Of a DNA stretch of 64,000 nucleotides, positions 24,618 to 36,064 are shown one piece after another. The translations under genes were made by a program, and so were the position numbers. Every line of letters begins with the position of its first letter. Position 1 is the stretch's first letter. The notes under the pieces are model-generated. The model was not told where the DNA came from. It did no database searches and was given only the letters and a program-made list of their open reading frames with translations. Source of the stretch: Gelatoporia subvermispora B (lineage: Eukaryota > Basidiomycota > Agaricomycetes > Polyporales > Gelatoporiaceae); assembly GCA_000320605.2 (NCBI GenBank), contig KB445823.1:90069-154068 (forward strand), given 5' to 3'.

Positions 24618-25327
24618 GACGATATCGTCAAATTCGCTGTCAAGAGTGGTGATGGCATTCTACAGAATAACCGTTGGACTATAAATCGACCGCGGGTCGC
24701 GCAACACCTCACGTACTGGACGTGCAGACCCAATGCGATACGCTCACAGAAATGATACGGCAGGCATGTATCCCCCTAAGTTATGTTCTTGCTAGCTTTG
24801 AGTCTCTATATGTAACTTTCACTTCGAAGTCAAGTTGATCTCTGTAAATGCGATAAAATGTGCAACGATGTGCGTAGAATACTGAGTCTGCAGAATGGAC
24901 ATGAATTTCTTCGGTGTCACGGGTTTCGCTTTGTGCGGTTGTGAGACAAGTCTTTCTTCATATACCGAAACAGAGACAGGCAGTGCCAGTGAGTATGCAC
25001 GAATGCTTCTGCTGTAGAAGGAGGAAGACGCACTGATTGGCCGCCTCCTGGCGCCCGTGAAGTTTTAGCGCTCGGGTTGAGAGGATAGGCGTCTACACAT
25101 AATAAGTAGCCCGAAGGCTGCAGACTGCGGTTCGCTGCATTCTCTTGTTGACTTGTCTCTTCTGTGACACTTCAAGCTTCAAGCTTCATACTTCGGACAC
25201 CTCCGTGACGGATTGTCCATATTTATTTGACTCAGGTCTGTGGGCTAACATCTTATGAGAGCGTCTTTTCGCTGACTCGTACATAATCCCCTCGCCCGAT
25301 CCTAGCCAACTACCCGTCGTGGTCTCA
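24618..25327. other. Intergenic, nothing supported
   Basis: About 700 bp between the left arm and paralog 3. Similarity to the right arm's inner flank stops at the DUF6534 stop codon. Likely promoter of paralog 3; CTTCAAGCTTCAAGCTTCAT at about 25173 is a short tandem repeat. Confidence 0.4.
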
Positions 25328-26524
25328 ATGTCATTTACGACGCTATCCTCATGCATCGCGGCTCGAAATGGCGTTCTACTCCTGCATGCACACAGAATAA
25401 CGCGTCGGCTTTCATCTACGGCATTATCTACACCCCGGATTCCCGTCCCTCCGCGTGCCTCCCGCCGGATGTCTTGCGTCTCTTCTGCTACGCGGCATAT
25501 GAGCGATGGCTCGACATCAAAGCTATCTGAGAAGGGCATTGACCCAGAAGAACTCCATGCGTCGCACAATGGTGGGGAGCATTCTGTACCGGGAGGCGCT
25601 ATGGTACCTGGTCTGAGCAGATCTGAAGATCCTCCCAGTCAAAGGAAGGGCCATGCAGCAAGCAAACCCAAGACGAAGGTAGTGCATGCAGAACGCTATC
25701 TTACTCTCACACGAGAGGGACCGACTCGGGTAGTTCGTTGGAGGAACTGGAAGGGCCCGCTGCAACCCACGGAGAAGCGGGTCATCCTAATGTCGGAGGC
25801 AGAGTTCCAGGCTGCCGCACGGGAGTTCATTTCCGTCATCGACAGTGCCGACCTGGGCAAGCCAGACCCCTCCATCGCCCCCACTATCTGCGAGATACTC
25901 AAAGCGCGACCGGGCCAGGACCACTTGCGCATGCTGTGGAAGCATCGCGGGATGCACAACGTTGCGGAGGGTCTGGCGCCTGCGCACCCGATGCATGCGC
26001 TGCACGCTTTGACCGTGGCGACCTTCACCTATGCCGCGTACCAGAAGAACTTGTGGTTGCGGACGACATCGGCATTTGAAGCTTGTGGCCACTGGGAGCT
26101 GATCCCATTCCTCGTCGAACTGCAACTACTTTGCGAGCACAACACCACCCATTACGCGCTGAACCTCGTCCTGGAGCAATGTCTTCGCAAGAGCTGGAGC
26201 GTTAAGGAAGAAGACGTCATCTTCCTGTTCAAGCTTATGAAAGTGGAACCAAACAGACGTACGCACACGCTGCTGAGGAGGCTCTCCAAGCTCAAGGAGA
26301 AACAGCCCTCGGACCTCATCCTCCACCTCATAGACGTGGCGGCCAAATCCTTGTCGACGGGTCCCAGGCGTGTCCGTAATCGTCTCGAGGTCATGCCCGA
26401 GATCAGATCAAGACTGTCTGCCTATGGTCAACCTACCGCGCCCGACGAAGATCCCGCACCTGCCTCAACAACTACACCTAGCAAACCGCCCGCAGTAGAA
26501 CAACATACTCCGTCGCTTCAATGA
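25328..26524 (+). CDS. Helical-repeat mitochondrial-type protein, paralog 3
   Basis: Intronless, 398 residues from the ATG at 25328. The N-terminus SFTTLSSCIAARNGVLLLHAHRITRRLSS is basic and free of acids, a plausible mitochondrial presequence. The core is closest to paralog 1: ERYLTLTREGP, VVRWRNWKGPL, ILMSEAEFQAAAREFISVID, HPMHALHALTVATFTYAA, HWELIPFLVELQLLCEH, LNLVLEQCLRKSW, IFLFKLMKVEPNRRTHTLLRRL. It has one module rather than two, so it is shorter than paralogs 1, 2 and 4, and ends in a Pro/Thr-rich tail. It lies 700 bp inside the left arm of the inverted duplication and 0.9 kb before paralog 4. Confidence 0.85.
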   Translation: MSFTTLSSCIAARNGVLLLHAHRITRRLSSTALSTPRIPVPPRASRRMSCVSSATRHMSDGSTSKLSEKGIDPEELHASHNGGEHSVPGGAMVPGLSRSEDPPSQRKGHAASKPKTKVVHAERYLTLTREGPTRVVRWRNWKGPLQPTEKRVILMSEAEFQAAAREFISVIDSADLGKPDPSIAPTICEILKARPGQDHLRMLWKHRGMHNVAEGLAPAHPMHALHALTVATFTYAAYQKNLWLRTTSAFEACGHWELIPFLVELQLLCEHNTTHYALNLVLEQCLRKSWSVKEEDVIFLFKLMKVEPNRRTHTLLRRLSKLKEKQPSDLILHLIDVAAKSLSTGPRRVRNRLEVMPEIRSRLSAYGQPTAPDEDPAPASTTTPSKPPAVEQHTPSLQ

Positions 26525-27410
26525 CAGACAGCTATACCTTCCCCTGTGGTACCTTCAACACACCATTCATCCGCTGCCAGCTGCCAACGGGACCACTTGC
26601 GTTCGCACCAGCAAGCACGCAACGACGATGCACAACCCCGTCCGTCTGCTCAGAGAATGCGCAGTGACGATGTGATTTCGCTCTTTGCCTTGCAACCAGC
26701 ATATGTATTACCCAGCGGGCATCTACGACCAGCAAACATGTCTAATGTTCTGCATTCCATACCGACTGGAACGCCTTGCGTAGTGGAGGCCCTGTCAAGA
26801 CGTCTGGCGGGTGCAGAGCGCTGGTCACTTTAGAGGCGAGCTAAGCAGGGTTAACAGGCTATATTGTTATTCACCGCTCACTGCGATAGTTTCAGAACTC
26901 GCTATCTCACGGTCCGATCAATGAAAAGGAACATTCCTGTATGACGACTGAGTCGGAAGGTCCACGACGAGCGAGAGGCATGAGCTTTGCGTTAGCTACT
27001 AGTATCAGTACTTGGCGCTTCAGCACCGTGAATTCATTGCTATGTTCAGGAATTGTCGGCTCATACACATGGTAAGACATGCAGAATTATGTGCGAGGCA
27101 CACATGTGCATGCTGTGCAAGTTCGTTCCTGTCCATCCTGCCTCCCTGCGATTTGCGACTCGAGACACGCTCTGGTCGCGTCAACCGGACCCGTTCGGCC
27201 CGGAAGGTTCAAACTGCGTCCTCGTCACAGACGCGCAAATTCGCGTCCATCCACATTCTTTCTCTGGTCAGTAGACGATAAAAAGTATGACCTTCATACA
27301 CTCACCAAAGTCCAACTGCATGATGCTACGGATGATGTTGTCTTAGGTCTGGTTGGAGCTGAAGGGCGCAGACAGTTCATCACGGTTCAACGTCCCACCG
27401 CATCCCGAAC
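26525..27410. promoter_or_regulatory. Paralog 3-4 spacer with duplicated 5' flank
   Basis: No supported gene. The last 180 bp resemble the 5' flank of paralog 2 (17255-17438), indicating that the upstream region was duplicated with the gene. Confidence 0.45.
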
Positions 27411-29258
27411 ATGACGTCCATAGCAATACAACGAATAGCCTCTGTCACGAGGAATCCGACGACTTTGTTCCGTACTTCGTCAATATATGCGGGTGTACCG
27501 GCCGCCCCGAGTCTCGGTCGCTCGCCTGGGTATCTTCAAAGACATCTTCTGCGATGGTCATCTACATCGGTCTCGCAACTTCCGCCGGCTGCCGTAGACC
27601 CGGACGCTCCCCACGACGAAGGAATAGAAGTAACCACTATTGTTGAACACGATGTAATCACCACTCCAACACCCAGTAGCTCGACCAAGTTGGTTGTTCG
27701 CGTGCAGGACGACGGCAAGACCTGGCTTCGCTGGGGTTCTATAAACGAGGTGCAAACTGGTGCTGCAGAAGAGGTGGTGACCATAGCAGAGGCCGAATCC
27801 GCACTTAAGCTTTTCATATCCATCTTGGACACCGAAGCGTTCGAGTCGGCTCGTTGGGGAGATATACCGAGACTGCTTGAACTCATTGATCAGCGCCCGG
27901 ACGCGCAAAGCCTACAGAAGATGGTCGCACACCAGGCGTTGTACCCGCTTGCAGTGTTCCTCGCACGGACTCATCCCCGTCACGCGCTGCACGCCATCTG
28001 CGTAGCACAATACCAGGCCAAATCCGACGGCCATGCGTCGCCGCCTTGGGGAAAGATTGCAACGTTGTTCAACTCGTACTCGTATTGGGACCTGGTGCCA
28101 GAGCTAGTCCAACTGCGACTCAAGTTCGATGGCCGTGCGACAACTGATCTGCTCAATCAACTCTTGGAGTCGTTCAGCAAAGGCGGTATGGATGAAGACG
28201 TCGAGGCAGCATGCCAGCTCTTCGAGCATGCAGGCGCGATCCCAGACGACGAAACTCGGTCGCTACTGGAGACACTTAGATCTGTGTCCCACTCTTCGGT
28301 GACAACGAAAGCCGAATACCCCGACAGACGACTTGCCCCAGAATCTGCGAAGACATGGAGAACGATCATCGGCGATCAACCTCCAGTGCCCGTTCTGAGA
28401 GCCCATGCCTTTGAGCTCTCCGACCGCGTCGCGAGGCTTCCCGGGCAAAATGCATATGTGGAGTACCTCTCCCAGCCGAAGAAAGTCGCCAAGCTGATGT
28501 ACAAGCTCATACACGCCGGCTTCCACGCTCATGCGATACACGTCGCGAACTTTGCGTACCTTGTTGCGCCAGGGACACACCGCACTATTCTCCGGTCGCT
28601 CATCAAGCCTTTCTGTGACGCACGTCCGCCCAATCTTACCGACCTTCTCATGCTCGTCCTCAAGCTTGAGAAATCTATCCTTGGGAAACCGTCCGCGGCA
28701 CTGGTCAATGGCATCCTCTATAACTACGAGTCGCTCGCTCAGCACATGAGTCCGGAGGATATCGTCAACAGTACACAGCGGGTGCTGCTGGTGGGCGCAG
28801 TCGCGAGCCATTATACGATCGAGTCGTTGAACGAGTTGAAGTCACACACCTTATCTGGGGAAGCAAGTCCTAGCGACCCTTCGGCTCAGCGGGAACTCCA
28901 GCAGCGTTGGGATCGCCTGATTGCCCTGGCGCGTGCCCTCCAAGCAGCTCGGACTTACGAAAGCTATTTTGCATCACCTACACCTGCGCAAAGTGATGAT
29001 GTGTCAAGTGTTTCTGAGTCGAACGACGATGCCTCATCCGATGATGCAGACCCCATGGCAGTCAAGCTACTGGAAGACATTATTGCAAGACATATCGAGA
29101 AGGCCTCCGCTGTAGAGGGCCCTGGCGATGTCGCGGAGTCCTTCGCTACCACACAATCTGGCGACGGACAACCCGACGAGCTGGAGTGCAGTGCTGTCGG
29201 AGCATCGTCAGACATATCCCCTACGACCCCCAACACGACCGGCGCTGTTGCCTCGTGA
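27411..29258 (+). CDS. Helical-repeat mitochondrial-type protein, paralog 4
   Basis: Intronless, 615 residues, true ATG at 27411. N-terminus MTSIAIQRIASVTRNPTTLF...RHLLRWSSTS has the base composition of a mitochondrial presequence. Core: TWLRWGSI, ESALKLFISILD, RTHPRHALHAICVAQYQ, SYWDLVPELVQLRLKFDGR, LLNQLLESFSKGGMDEDVE, LFEHAGAIPDDETRSLLE. The second half has AIHVANFAYLVAPG, LVLKLEKSILGKPS, IVNSTQRVLLVGA. The acidic Ser/Asp-rich tail is about 100 residues. It follows paralog 2 over its whole length except the presequence linker and tail, and its 5' flank also matches, so these two are the youngest pair in the family. Confidence 0.85.
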   Translation: MTSIAIQRIASVTRNPTTLFRTSSIYAGVPAAPSLGRSPGYLQRHLLRWSSTSVSQLPPAAVDPDAPHDEGIEVTTIVEHDVITTPTPSSSTKLVVRVQDDGKTWLRWGSINEVQTGAAEEVVTIAEAESALKLFISILDTEAFESARWGDIPRLLELIDQRPDAQSLQKMVAHQALYPLAVFLARTHPRHALHAICVAQYQAKSDGHASPPWGKIATLFNSYSYWDLVPELVQLRLKFDGRATTDLLNQLLESFSKGGMDEDVEAACQLFEHAGAIPDDETRSLLETLRSVSHSSVTTKAEYPDRRLAPESAKTWRTIIGDQPPVPVLRAHAFELSDRVARLPGQNAYVEYLSQPKKVAKLMYKLIHAGFHAHAIHVANFAYLVAPGTHRTILRSLIKPFCDARPPNLTDLLMLVLKLEKSILGKPSAALVNGILYNYESLAQHMSPEDIVNSTQRVLLVGAVASHYTIESLNELKSHTLSGEASPSDPSAQRELQQRWDRLIALARALQAARTYESYFASPTPAQSDDVSSVSESNDDASSDDADPMAVKLLEDIIARHIEKASAVEGPGDVAESFATTQSGDGQPDELECSAVGASSDISPTTPNTTGAVAS

Positions 29259-29846
29259 TGTTGCGACATGCACATCTATCCGCCTTATTGTACTCTCTAC
29301 AGCCCCCTTCCCTATCTTTTGGTTTTCAGCAATATACGCCACTGCTCCTCCATGTCGCCGCGTTGTGCTCGTTTCTTGGGACTCGATCTGTGCGACGTCA
29401 GATTCCAGAGGACTTAGACATAGTCCACGAGTACTACGCCATTCACGCACAAGCTTTACACATCAAACGTATCCAGCGCCCGCCACCATCTTGCCCACGA
29501 GATTCTACTACTAAACGGCACTAATATACAACTAAGATACTGACAGCGAACAAAATGTCGCATTTTGTACACACACTAGCAGTCTCTCGCCCTCTACACA
29601 CCGCCAGATCCCGCCCACGTCCGCACCGCAAGCCAGTCTCCAACGCGCACGAGACCCTCCCCGCCGTATAGGCCGTTGCGCCCGAAGCACGCCTTGCCGG
29701 ATCCTTCACAAAATTTAGACACCAAACACATCTAATGTCTACTATCTTTGCCCAGATTACACTACTTGAAAGCACTGGTATACAACTATGATACTAGCAG
29801 CGAACAAATGTCGCATTTTGTACACACGCCAGCGGCCCCTAGCCCG
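29259..29846. other. Intergenic with duplicated MOSC 3' end
   Basis: Between paralog 4 and the MOSC gene stop codon. It holds a tandem copy of the MOSC gene's 3' end (about 29537-29708); otherwise nothing recognised. Confidence 0.6.
29537..29708 (-). repeat. Tandem copy of the MOSC gene 3' end (exon fragment)
   Basis: Direct repeat of about 29789-29960. Shared words include CAGCGAACAAA, TGTCGCATTTTGTACACAC, TCCCGCCCACGTCCGCACCG, CCAGTCTCCAACGCG, CCCTCCCCGCCGTA, GAAGCACGCCTTGCC. On the minus strand the copy still reads GKACFGRNGLYGGEG, VRVGDWLAVRTWAG and a TAG stop at 29594-29596. That is nearly the last 34 residues of the real gene, with one Cys to Arg change. It could be a remnant or an alternative terminal exon. 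Confidence 0.85.
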
Positions 29847-31763
29847 CTACACACCGCCGGCTCCCGCCCACGTCCGCACCGCGACCCAGTCTCCAACGCG
29901 TACGGTGCCCTCCCCGCCGTACAGTCCGTTGCACCCGAAGCACGCCTTGCCTGCCTTCGTAGGGTCCTTCCCGCGGCGGAACTTCATCAGCACCTTGTAT
30001 GGCACCGCTGCATCACGTGTGCCTGCGCGCGTGTCCACGTTCGGGAGCTACGCGTTGGTCAGCGAGATGTGCAGGTAGGGAAGGGGAAGGGGGCGGAACG
30101 TACGAGGCAGCGAGTGCATTTAGAGACGAGCGTGATAGTCTGAGAGGGCGGCGCGCCAGATGGGTCGGCGATGGGCGCGGGCCCGGTGACGATCTCGCGC
30201 CACATGTCCTCCGCGAAGGGTACGCCAGCGCCAGCGAACACGATGTTCGGGCGGAATCTGTGTTGTTTATAAGTCAGGACGTGCACAGGAGTAGGGGCGA
30301 AGGACGGCGACACACCGTTCCATCTCGATCTCGCCGTCGTGCCACCGGGTGCGGTCCATGCCCCCGACCCAGCCCTCCTCGCCCTTCTCGCGGCGCGCCG
30401 CCTCCTGCACCTTCGCGGTGACCGCCTGCAGGCTCTCCTCGCTCGCGACGAGCAGCGGGTAGCCGTCCTGGAAGACAGCGGTCGCGCTCAACTCGGGGAA
30501 GGCTTCTGTCGGCGGGCACGCACGAGGGCGCGGGCCTTTCATCACGAGGAGCACGGGCCGCTCGAGGTAGGTGCTGAGGATCTCAGAGGGGGAGGCGGAT
30601 GAGGAGGAGGATGCGGGAAGGCGGGCGCAAACGTAGCCGTCGACGAGTTGGCCCCATAGTGCACAATCTGAGATTCTGGGAGGTGTCAGTGACTAGGAGA
30701 ATGGGTGATATACCATGGGCGGGGCGATGAGAACGAGTCTCGGAGCTAGTATTGCTGTCAATACCATCGCGCGGACTTGGGAGGCTTCGGTGGCACAAGG
30801 GATAGAACATCCAGGCCAGCCCGGTGCCGCCGCCAAAAGGATTTTTATAAAGCGATAGAAGTGTGGGATGAGGGACATAATATAGTGAGCGTCACTCACA
30901 TCTCCCAATCCCGGAGCGCGTCCTCGGTGGGATTTAGCGGGACCGCGAAGGTTTCGCATCTTGAATCTTCCGGGAATTCCACGAGGAGTTGACCGCCGTG
31001 CGGGGAAGACGTGTCCGGCATTATGCGAGGTGTAACGAGGACCATCTGGGCATCGTTCATGAATGGACGTACTTAGTACGGATAGCCTCCGAGATACTCA
31101 CCTTCGAGACCTCCCTCGCTGTCACTACTGTATGCGTTCGAGCATCGACAATGCACCACTTGCGGTCATTCTGGATAGCTCAGATACAAATGTTAGCGGT
31201 TGAGGGCGGAAACAAGCTCGGAGACGGATCCTCGCACGGAGAACGCTAGGCGCCCAAGGCGAGACGACCTGCTCTGGACCGAGCCTTATGTTCTCCGGAG
31301 ATCAAAGCTGCTCACCTCTAGACCCTCAGGGGTATACCGCACTTCCGGGACCGATGTTCCGCGACAGCTCTGTGCCAAACGACGTCAAACCGGATAATTT
31401 TGAGCTGTCCGACTCCGAACGGTGTGTCAGACATACCTTGATGGGGTGCACGAAGATCCTGGATACCCTCACCTCTCCAACGTCAAACGGCACCTCTATC
31501 TCGTGCTCCCAAATATCGTCGCTCGGATCTCGCTCTCGTTTGCTCGGGACTCCGTTGAGATCGCCGTTTGGTGTGTCCGAGGAATGCGGCTTCCCACTGA
31601 GGTGATGCGTGTGACTCGCGGACAACCATCGGTATTTTAGGTAGCTCCGAGGGAGCTCGAGGTGCCACGCGACGCAGAGAAGGGGAACGATGAAGAGCGC
31701 AAGCGACCATAGCGAGAAATCCTGATACCGCGGAGAGTCGAGGAAGGTAAGCTGGACGGTCAT
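29847..31763 (-). CDS. MOSC-domain protein, mARC-like (molybdenum cofactor amidoxime-reducing family)
   Basis: Starts at 31763 with one N-terminal membrane anchor (FSLWSLALFIVPLLCVAWHL). The MOSC beta-barrel N-terminal part follows: IFVHPIKSCRGTSVPEVRYTPEGLE, NDRKWCIVDARTHTVVTAREVSKMVLVTP. The MOSC domain has ERFRPNIVFAGAGVPFAEDMW, SKCTRC, LMKFRRGKDP, GKACFGCNGLYGG and VRVGDWVAV up to a TAG at 29847. Exon joins in phase were checked at VHPIK/SCRG, TPEGLE/NDRK, REVSK/MVLV and RDWEI/ISDC. The last of these introns is long, about 230 nt. Members bind molybdenum cofactor and reduce N-hydroxylated substrates using cytochrome b5 partners at the mitochondrial outer membrane; the specific substrate here is unknown. 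CFGC matches fungal members. Confidence 0.88.
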
Positions 31764-34174
31764 CGTGCTGGAGCTACTGGCTGCACACGACTCGCTGCTG
31801 GGGCGGCTCCAACGTCGGATGGCGGGGGCTGGACCTTATATAGCTTGCCGCCTTGTTGTACGTATAAGAATGTCAGGTTTGCATCCGAGTAGACATTCAG
31901 GAGCCCGGTGCGCTTGGAGCGCCGAAAACATCCTTTGGCGCTTTGTGTCTCCTGAGTCATTTGTCTCTGACAAACGGTCGAGTTCGCTATTGGCTCAACG
32001 GGGAGACGGCGCGAGAGCGGAACACGGTGCTACGATACGACTGTTCACCAAAGTCTTCTTGCACTGAATTGAGATCACTTCGCGCCGGCACGGGAAGTGT
32101 CGCTGCCTCGCAGGTCACGTCCCTCGTACAACTTGTGCACGTGATCTAGACGCGTCGCAAAATGTGGCGCCCGCGTGGTATCCAGGTTCCACTGACTCTT
32201 CCGCTCTTACTTTGAGCGTCATGATAACTCCTTTGCACTCGACCAGCCATACCCTTGAGAGATTCTCGCTTGCTGAATGGACCGCACGAACTTGATGTCG
32301 GAAATAAACCCTCGTACGCCACTTCCTGCACGTTGGGAGCAAATTCGTCACCAGTGACGCGATCATGTGTCGAATATAGAGCTCTTCTGCAAGTGATGAA
32401 TCCTCTAGAGTGGGGTGGTAGCGCTACACCCCACGCAATACTCTGCTCCAAAGATAATCTAGGTAAAGCGCTGCAGAAGAGCTCTATCCGTAAACGAGCT
32501 AGACGCGAGGCAGCACGCCAGCCTGACGTAGCCCGCATCTACCCACAGCTGTACTACTATACTGTGTAGCGAAGCATTTATTGGAAGGGTTATGGTAAGG
32601 TTTCCTTTCGTTCATCAAGAGGAGCATGAAACTGAAGATTGGTGACTGTATTAGTTGCGAGTGGCTTCCTCGCCACATCAGGTGTTGTCCCTAAGGCCCA
32701 GACCCGAAGCAGGGTCAAGGTAGAAGTGCATTGAAGGCAGATTGAACGATTTGAACTATGGAATAGTGAAGGAGCTCAAACCCGAGCTGAAACAAAGGCA
32801 GCATGTCGTCAAGACTGGTCGAATTCCTTCGGGCGTTAGTGCGGTAGTACGTCATCACCCTAGCGGAGATCACGCGATATATCTACAGCTAGAAGACTAT
32901 CCGCACGCTCCGTATCCAGCGTTGAAGGCATTTCGGCGTGTTGCGTGTGGATCTTGGGACGATGCTCGACTTCCACTCACAGAGCGACCCACACGCGCGC
33001 GGCGCCTTCACCCTGTTCGCGCCCACGGATCTCGGACGCCTTGATGATGTCCTGGCCCTTGTTACAAGTGTGAAGGCCCCTGGTGCAATCGATCATCGGG
33101 CTGTCCCACACGGCGGGAGAGGCAACATGAGTATCCTGAACGTGGGTCCTGGACGGGCTCAGCTCGGCGTCAAGGGCAGTGTACGACAGATGATCCATTA
33201 ACTTGTAGTGGGCCGTGCGAGACCGAGGACATGCAACTTCATTTGCAGAAGATAGCTATGTTGGCGCCGAACCGCATGCTCTGATCAGCATTTGCGGCGT
33301 GGTGGGTGGTTCCGTGGCAGTGACTATTGAGAATTGCGCAGTGCGTGTAGTCTAGCAACAAAGACTGAACAATACTTTGTTGATTCGTCTCAAACCCGTT
33401 GCGTCGCCCCGTGTACATGATGTGGTTTTCCCTCATGTTTATTGACATAGTTCCGGTCTGCACAGCTGTAGTACTCCGGAGAATCTGGCCCGTCTTCTCA
33501 GCCGCGTCAAGTGGCGTTCAGAGTTATTCGGGTCTTCCACACCGCTTGATTGCAAGCACACGTGTCAAGGTACGTGAATCCCAAAACAGAACGACCTGTT
33601 TCGTCCGGTCATCTCACATTGCATAGGATCTCCTATTGTCTATCAAGAAGAAGATGCGGCTATCGGCTGCAGCAGACACTCTGTGTGTCTCGCCGGGCTT
33701 CCAATGCATGTGATACCATGATCATCAAGGTGAGGCCCGTCCCTTCATGCTAGCTATCATGATATAGCCTCTGTAGATAGTCAGGATTAAATATTAAGGA
33801 TTACCTTTCCGAGCCGTTTGACAGTACATTCGTTATATGGATAATCATGTCCGACACGCGCTCACTTGCTCGGTGACTTCTCGAAAAGCCGGCCTTCTGA
33901 TATCGGCCTGCAACTCGCCCTGTACACTGGGGCAGTTCCCTATTCCAAAGAAGAATCAGCTCAGTCGATGTCATCGAAAACTCTGTGTCGGTCTTCTGTA
34001 GCCGCCACCGGTAGGTACCGTCGCTATCATCGAAGTCGGCGGACACGAGATTATCTGAATGGATCTGAGAATTATGATGTCGTATTATATAGGGTCCTTC
34101 GAAAGAGCCTGCGGGCCTAGCTTGACTGGTTCCCTATATCGGCCCTGTTCGGATTTCCCCTTCACTGGAGCAAG
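31764..34174. other. Gene-poor spacer with a dispersed repeat
   Basis: About 2.4 kb without a supported gene. The first 200 bp are the likely MOSC promoter. A dispersed repeat lies at about 32290-32480. Open frames at 32742-33201 (+) and 32977-33198 (-) have no recognisable domain. Decayed sequence is likely. Confidence 0.4.
32290..32480 (-). repeat. Dispersed repeat, copy 2 (inverted relative to copy 1)
   Basis: Reverse complement of the element at 20740-20960. It has the same GTCACTGGTGAC palindrome, ATTTGCTCCCAACGTGCAGG, and GATTATCTTTGGAGCAG followed by GCGTGGGGTGTAG. It sits between the two arms, so it is not part of the 3.3-kb inverted duplication. Confidence 0.65.
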
Positions 34175-36064
34175 ATGTCTTCAACAGAACACTCGCATAC
34201 AATGGATGGCACTTTAGGAGCATTTCTCGTCGGTATGTCGCTCAGTACAGGATATAGTACCTTGTATATTATCTGACTCTCTCATACGAAGGTCTGGTTG
34301 CCGCCTCGCTGTAAGGTCACTCTATGCGCCGTTTGAGTGTGATTATAGCGCAGTCTGCAGTCTGTACGGCATCACGAACGTCCAAACCCGCATGTATTAC
34401 AAGATGTACGAAGCTGATCGACTTATTCTTAGAATCGCTGTACGTGTTTCCGTTATGCTCGTGGAATTACTGATTGATAACCCAAATATTCTAATTCGTA
34501 GGTTGGCTTCCTATGGTTCGCTTATACACAATTTCGCACATTGCTACTTGTGACATCAATGCTCGAAAGGACGCTGGACACCATTCACCAAGCCCTGGCG
34601 ATACACACGGTTTACACGTACGTGGTCATTAGGTACGGCGATCCTGAGGCCCTTGAGACACCAACATGGTGCGACTGCTATCATCACGTCCATATTCTTC
34701 ATGCTAATGATCTGCTGTTACTAAGGAGTGTTATGGTGACTATTCAACCATTGATCAGAAGTTCGCCTCGCTCTGACGGGCGTTTGTGTAGGCGAACATT
34801 GTAGTCACGGTAAATATCCTACGAGCTTCAATTCAGGTCTTCTCTGACCTTGATATATGTAGAGCTTGAACGACACAATAGTCAGAACGTAAGTCATCTC
34901 ACGTTGTAACCTCAGCTGCATGGAAGCTGATCGGACTTTACAGACTGTTCTGCCACCGACTTTGGAAGTGTACGTGTGTCCGCCCTAGGTCATGGTATGT
35001 ACAACGGCCAACTTGCAGCCTCGCATAGTCAGCGAAAAGAACTACTATATCACCGCTCCCACTGTGAGTTGTATCATTATCTACTGCTACCCTTCGCGAA
35101 GTCGAGCTTGCATAAAGATGCTAGCAGCTATCACGTCCTTGGGTAAGCGCTCTGCTTCACATTCCGCCTTGATACATAACTTATACATGCTGGAACGCCA
35201 TCTAGTTGGCGGAATTAGTAGGTGACCCGCGTTGATTAGTAACTTCCTGTCGCTGACAACCAGCCGTCTAGTCTACACGGTCAAAGGGTGAGCCTCCCGG
35301 TATGGGCCCCCAAATATATACTGAGCTTTGCAGAGTCCCACTAGGCAGTTTTGCACGGCTCTCGGCGCTCACAGTTGGTTATAGTAATGATCGTCATTCA
35401 ATATTGAATGCTGACCACACTCGAAGTGTTGGCTCTATATTGGATTTACATCTGGTGCAGTGGCGGACATCCTCCTGGCGTCGTCTCTTGTTATCTATCT
35501 CTGGAGAAGCCGAACGGGATTACCAAGGTCAGAATATTCGGCTGAGGAAATTGTGCCGCCCTGCAGGCTGGTTGATAATGGTTCTGTAGGACGGACTCAC
35601 TGGTGCAACTACTAATACTATTCACCGTCAATTCCGGAGTACTCACAAGGTCGGTATTCGATGAATGCCTGTCGCATGTATCCACGAACTGATACAATGC
35701 TCAGTGCGTGTGAGATCATGTGCATTGTCACGGTAAGTCATGCTGTTGCAGCTGAATATGTGAGCATCGTTTCAGACATTGTACAGTATTCGGTTCTTCC
35801 GAAGACATTCTGGTACTATGCGCTGTACATGATACTCCCTAAAGGTGAGTTAGGACTGTTCCCGTTAATTCGATCTCGGCGCTGACTCACGAGTATCCAG
35901 TGCATCTCAACTCACTTCTGGCATCGTATAATGCGCGCCATGAAATGCGAGAAGCAGCTTTCGGACCTGAAGATCGCATCTCGTTCGCTCTGGTGGATAT
36001 TAGCTATGCTGACACCGGTAGGCTCGAAAAACACGGAAACAACGAGGCAAGCCTCATTGTATGA
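34175..36064 (+). CDS. DUF6534-like multi-pass membrane protein, copy C
   Basis: Start at 34175: MSSTEHSHTMDGTLGAFLVG, then LVAASLLYGITNVQTRMYYK, GFLW, TLDTIHQALAIHTVYTYVVI, WSVMVTIQ. Later exons give CWLYIGFTSGAVADILLASS, VIYLWRSRTGLP and the final VHLNSLLASYNARHEMR followed by an acidic tail and TGA at 36062. The order of motifs matches DUF6534 proteins, with seven predicted helices. It is clearly diverged from copies A and B. About ten exons are needed; the middle ones (about 34800-35350) were not resolved. Function of the family is unknown. It is transcribed toward copy B. Confidence 0.65.

Noticed and set aside
32742..33201. Overlapping plus-strand open frames with a 'GAFTLFAPTDLG' stretch
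   Set aside because: Slight likeness to fasciclin-type sequence is too short, and no neighbouring motifs support it.
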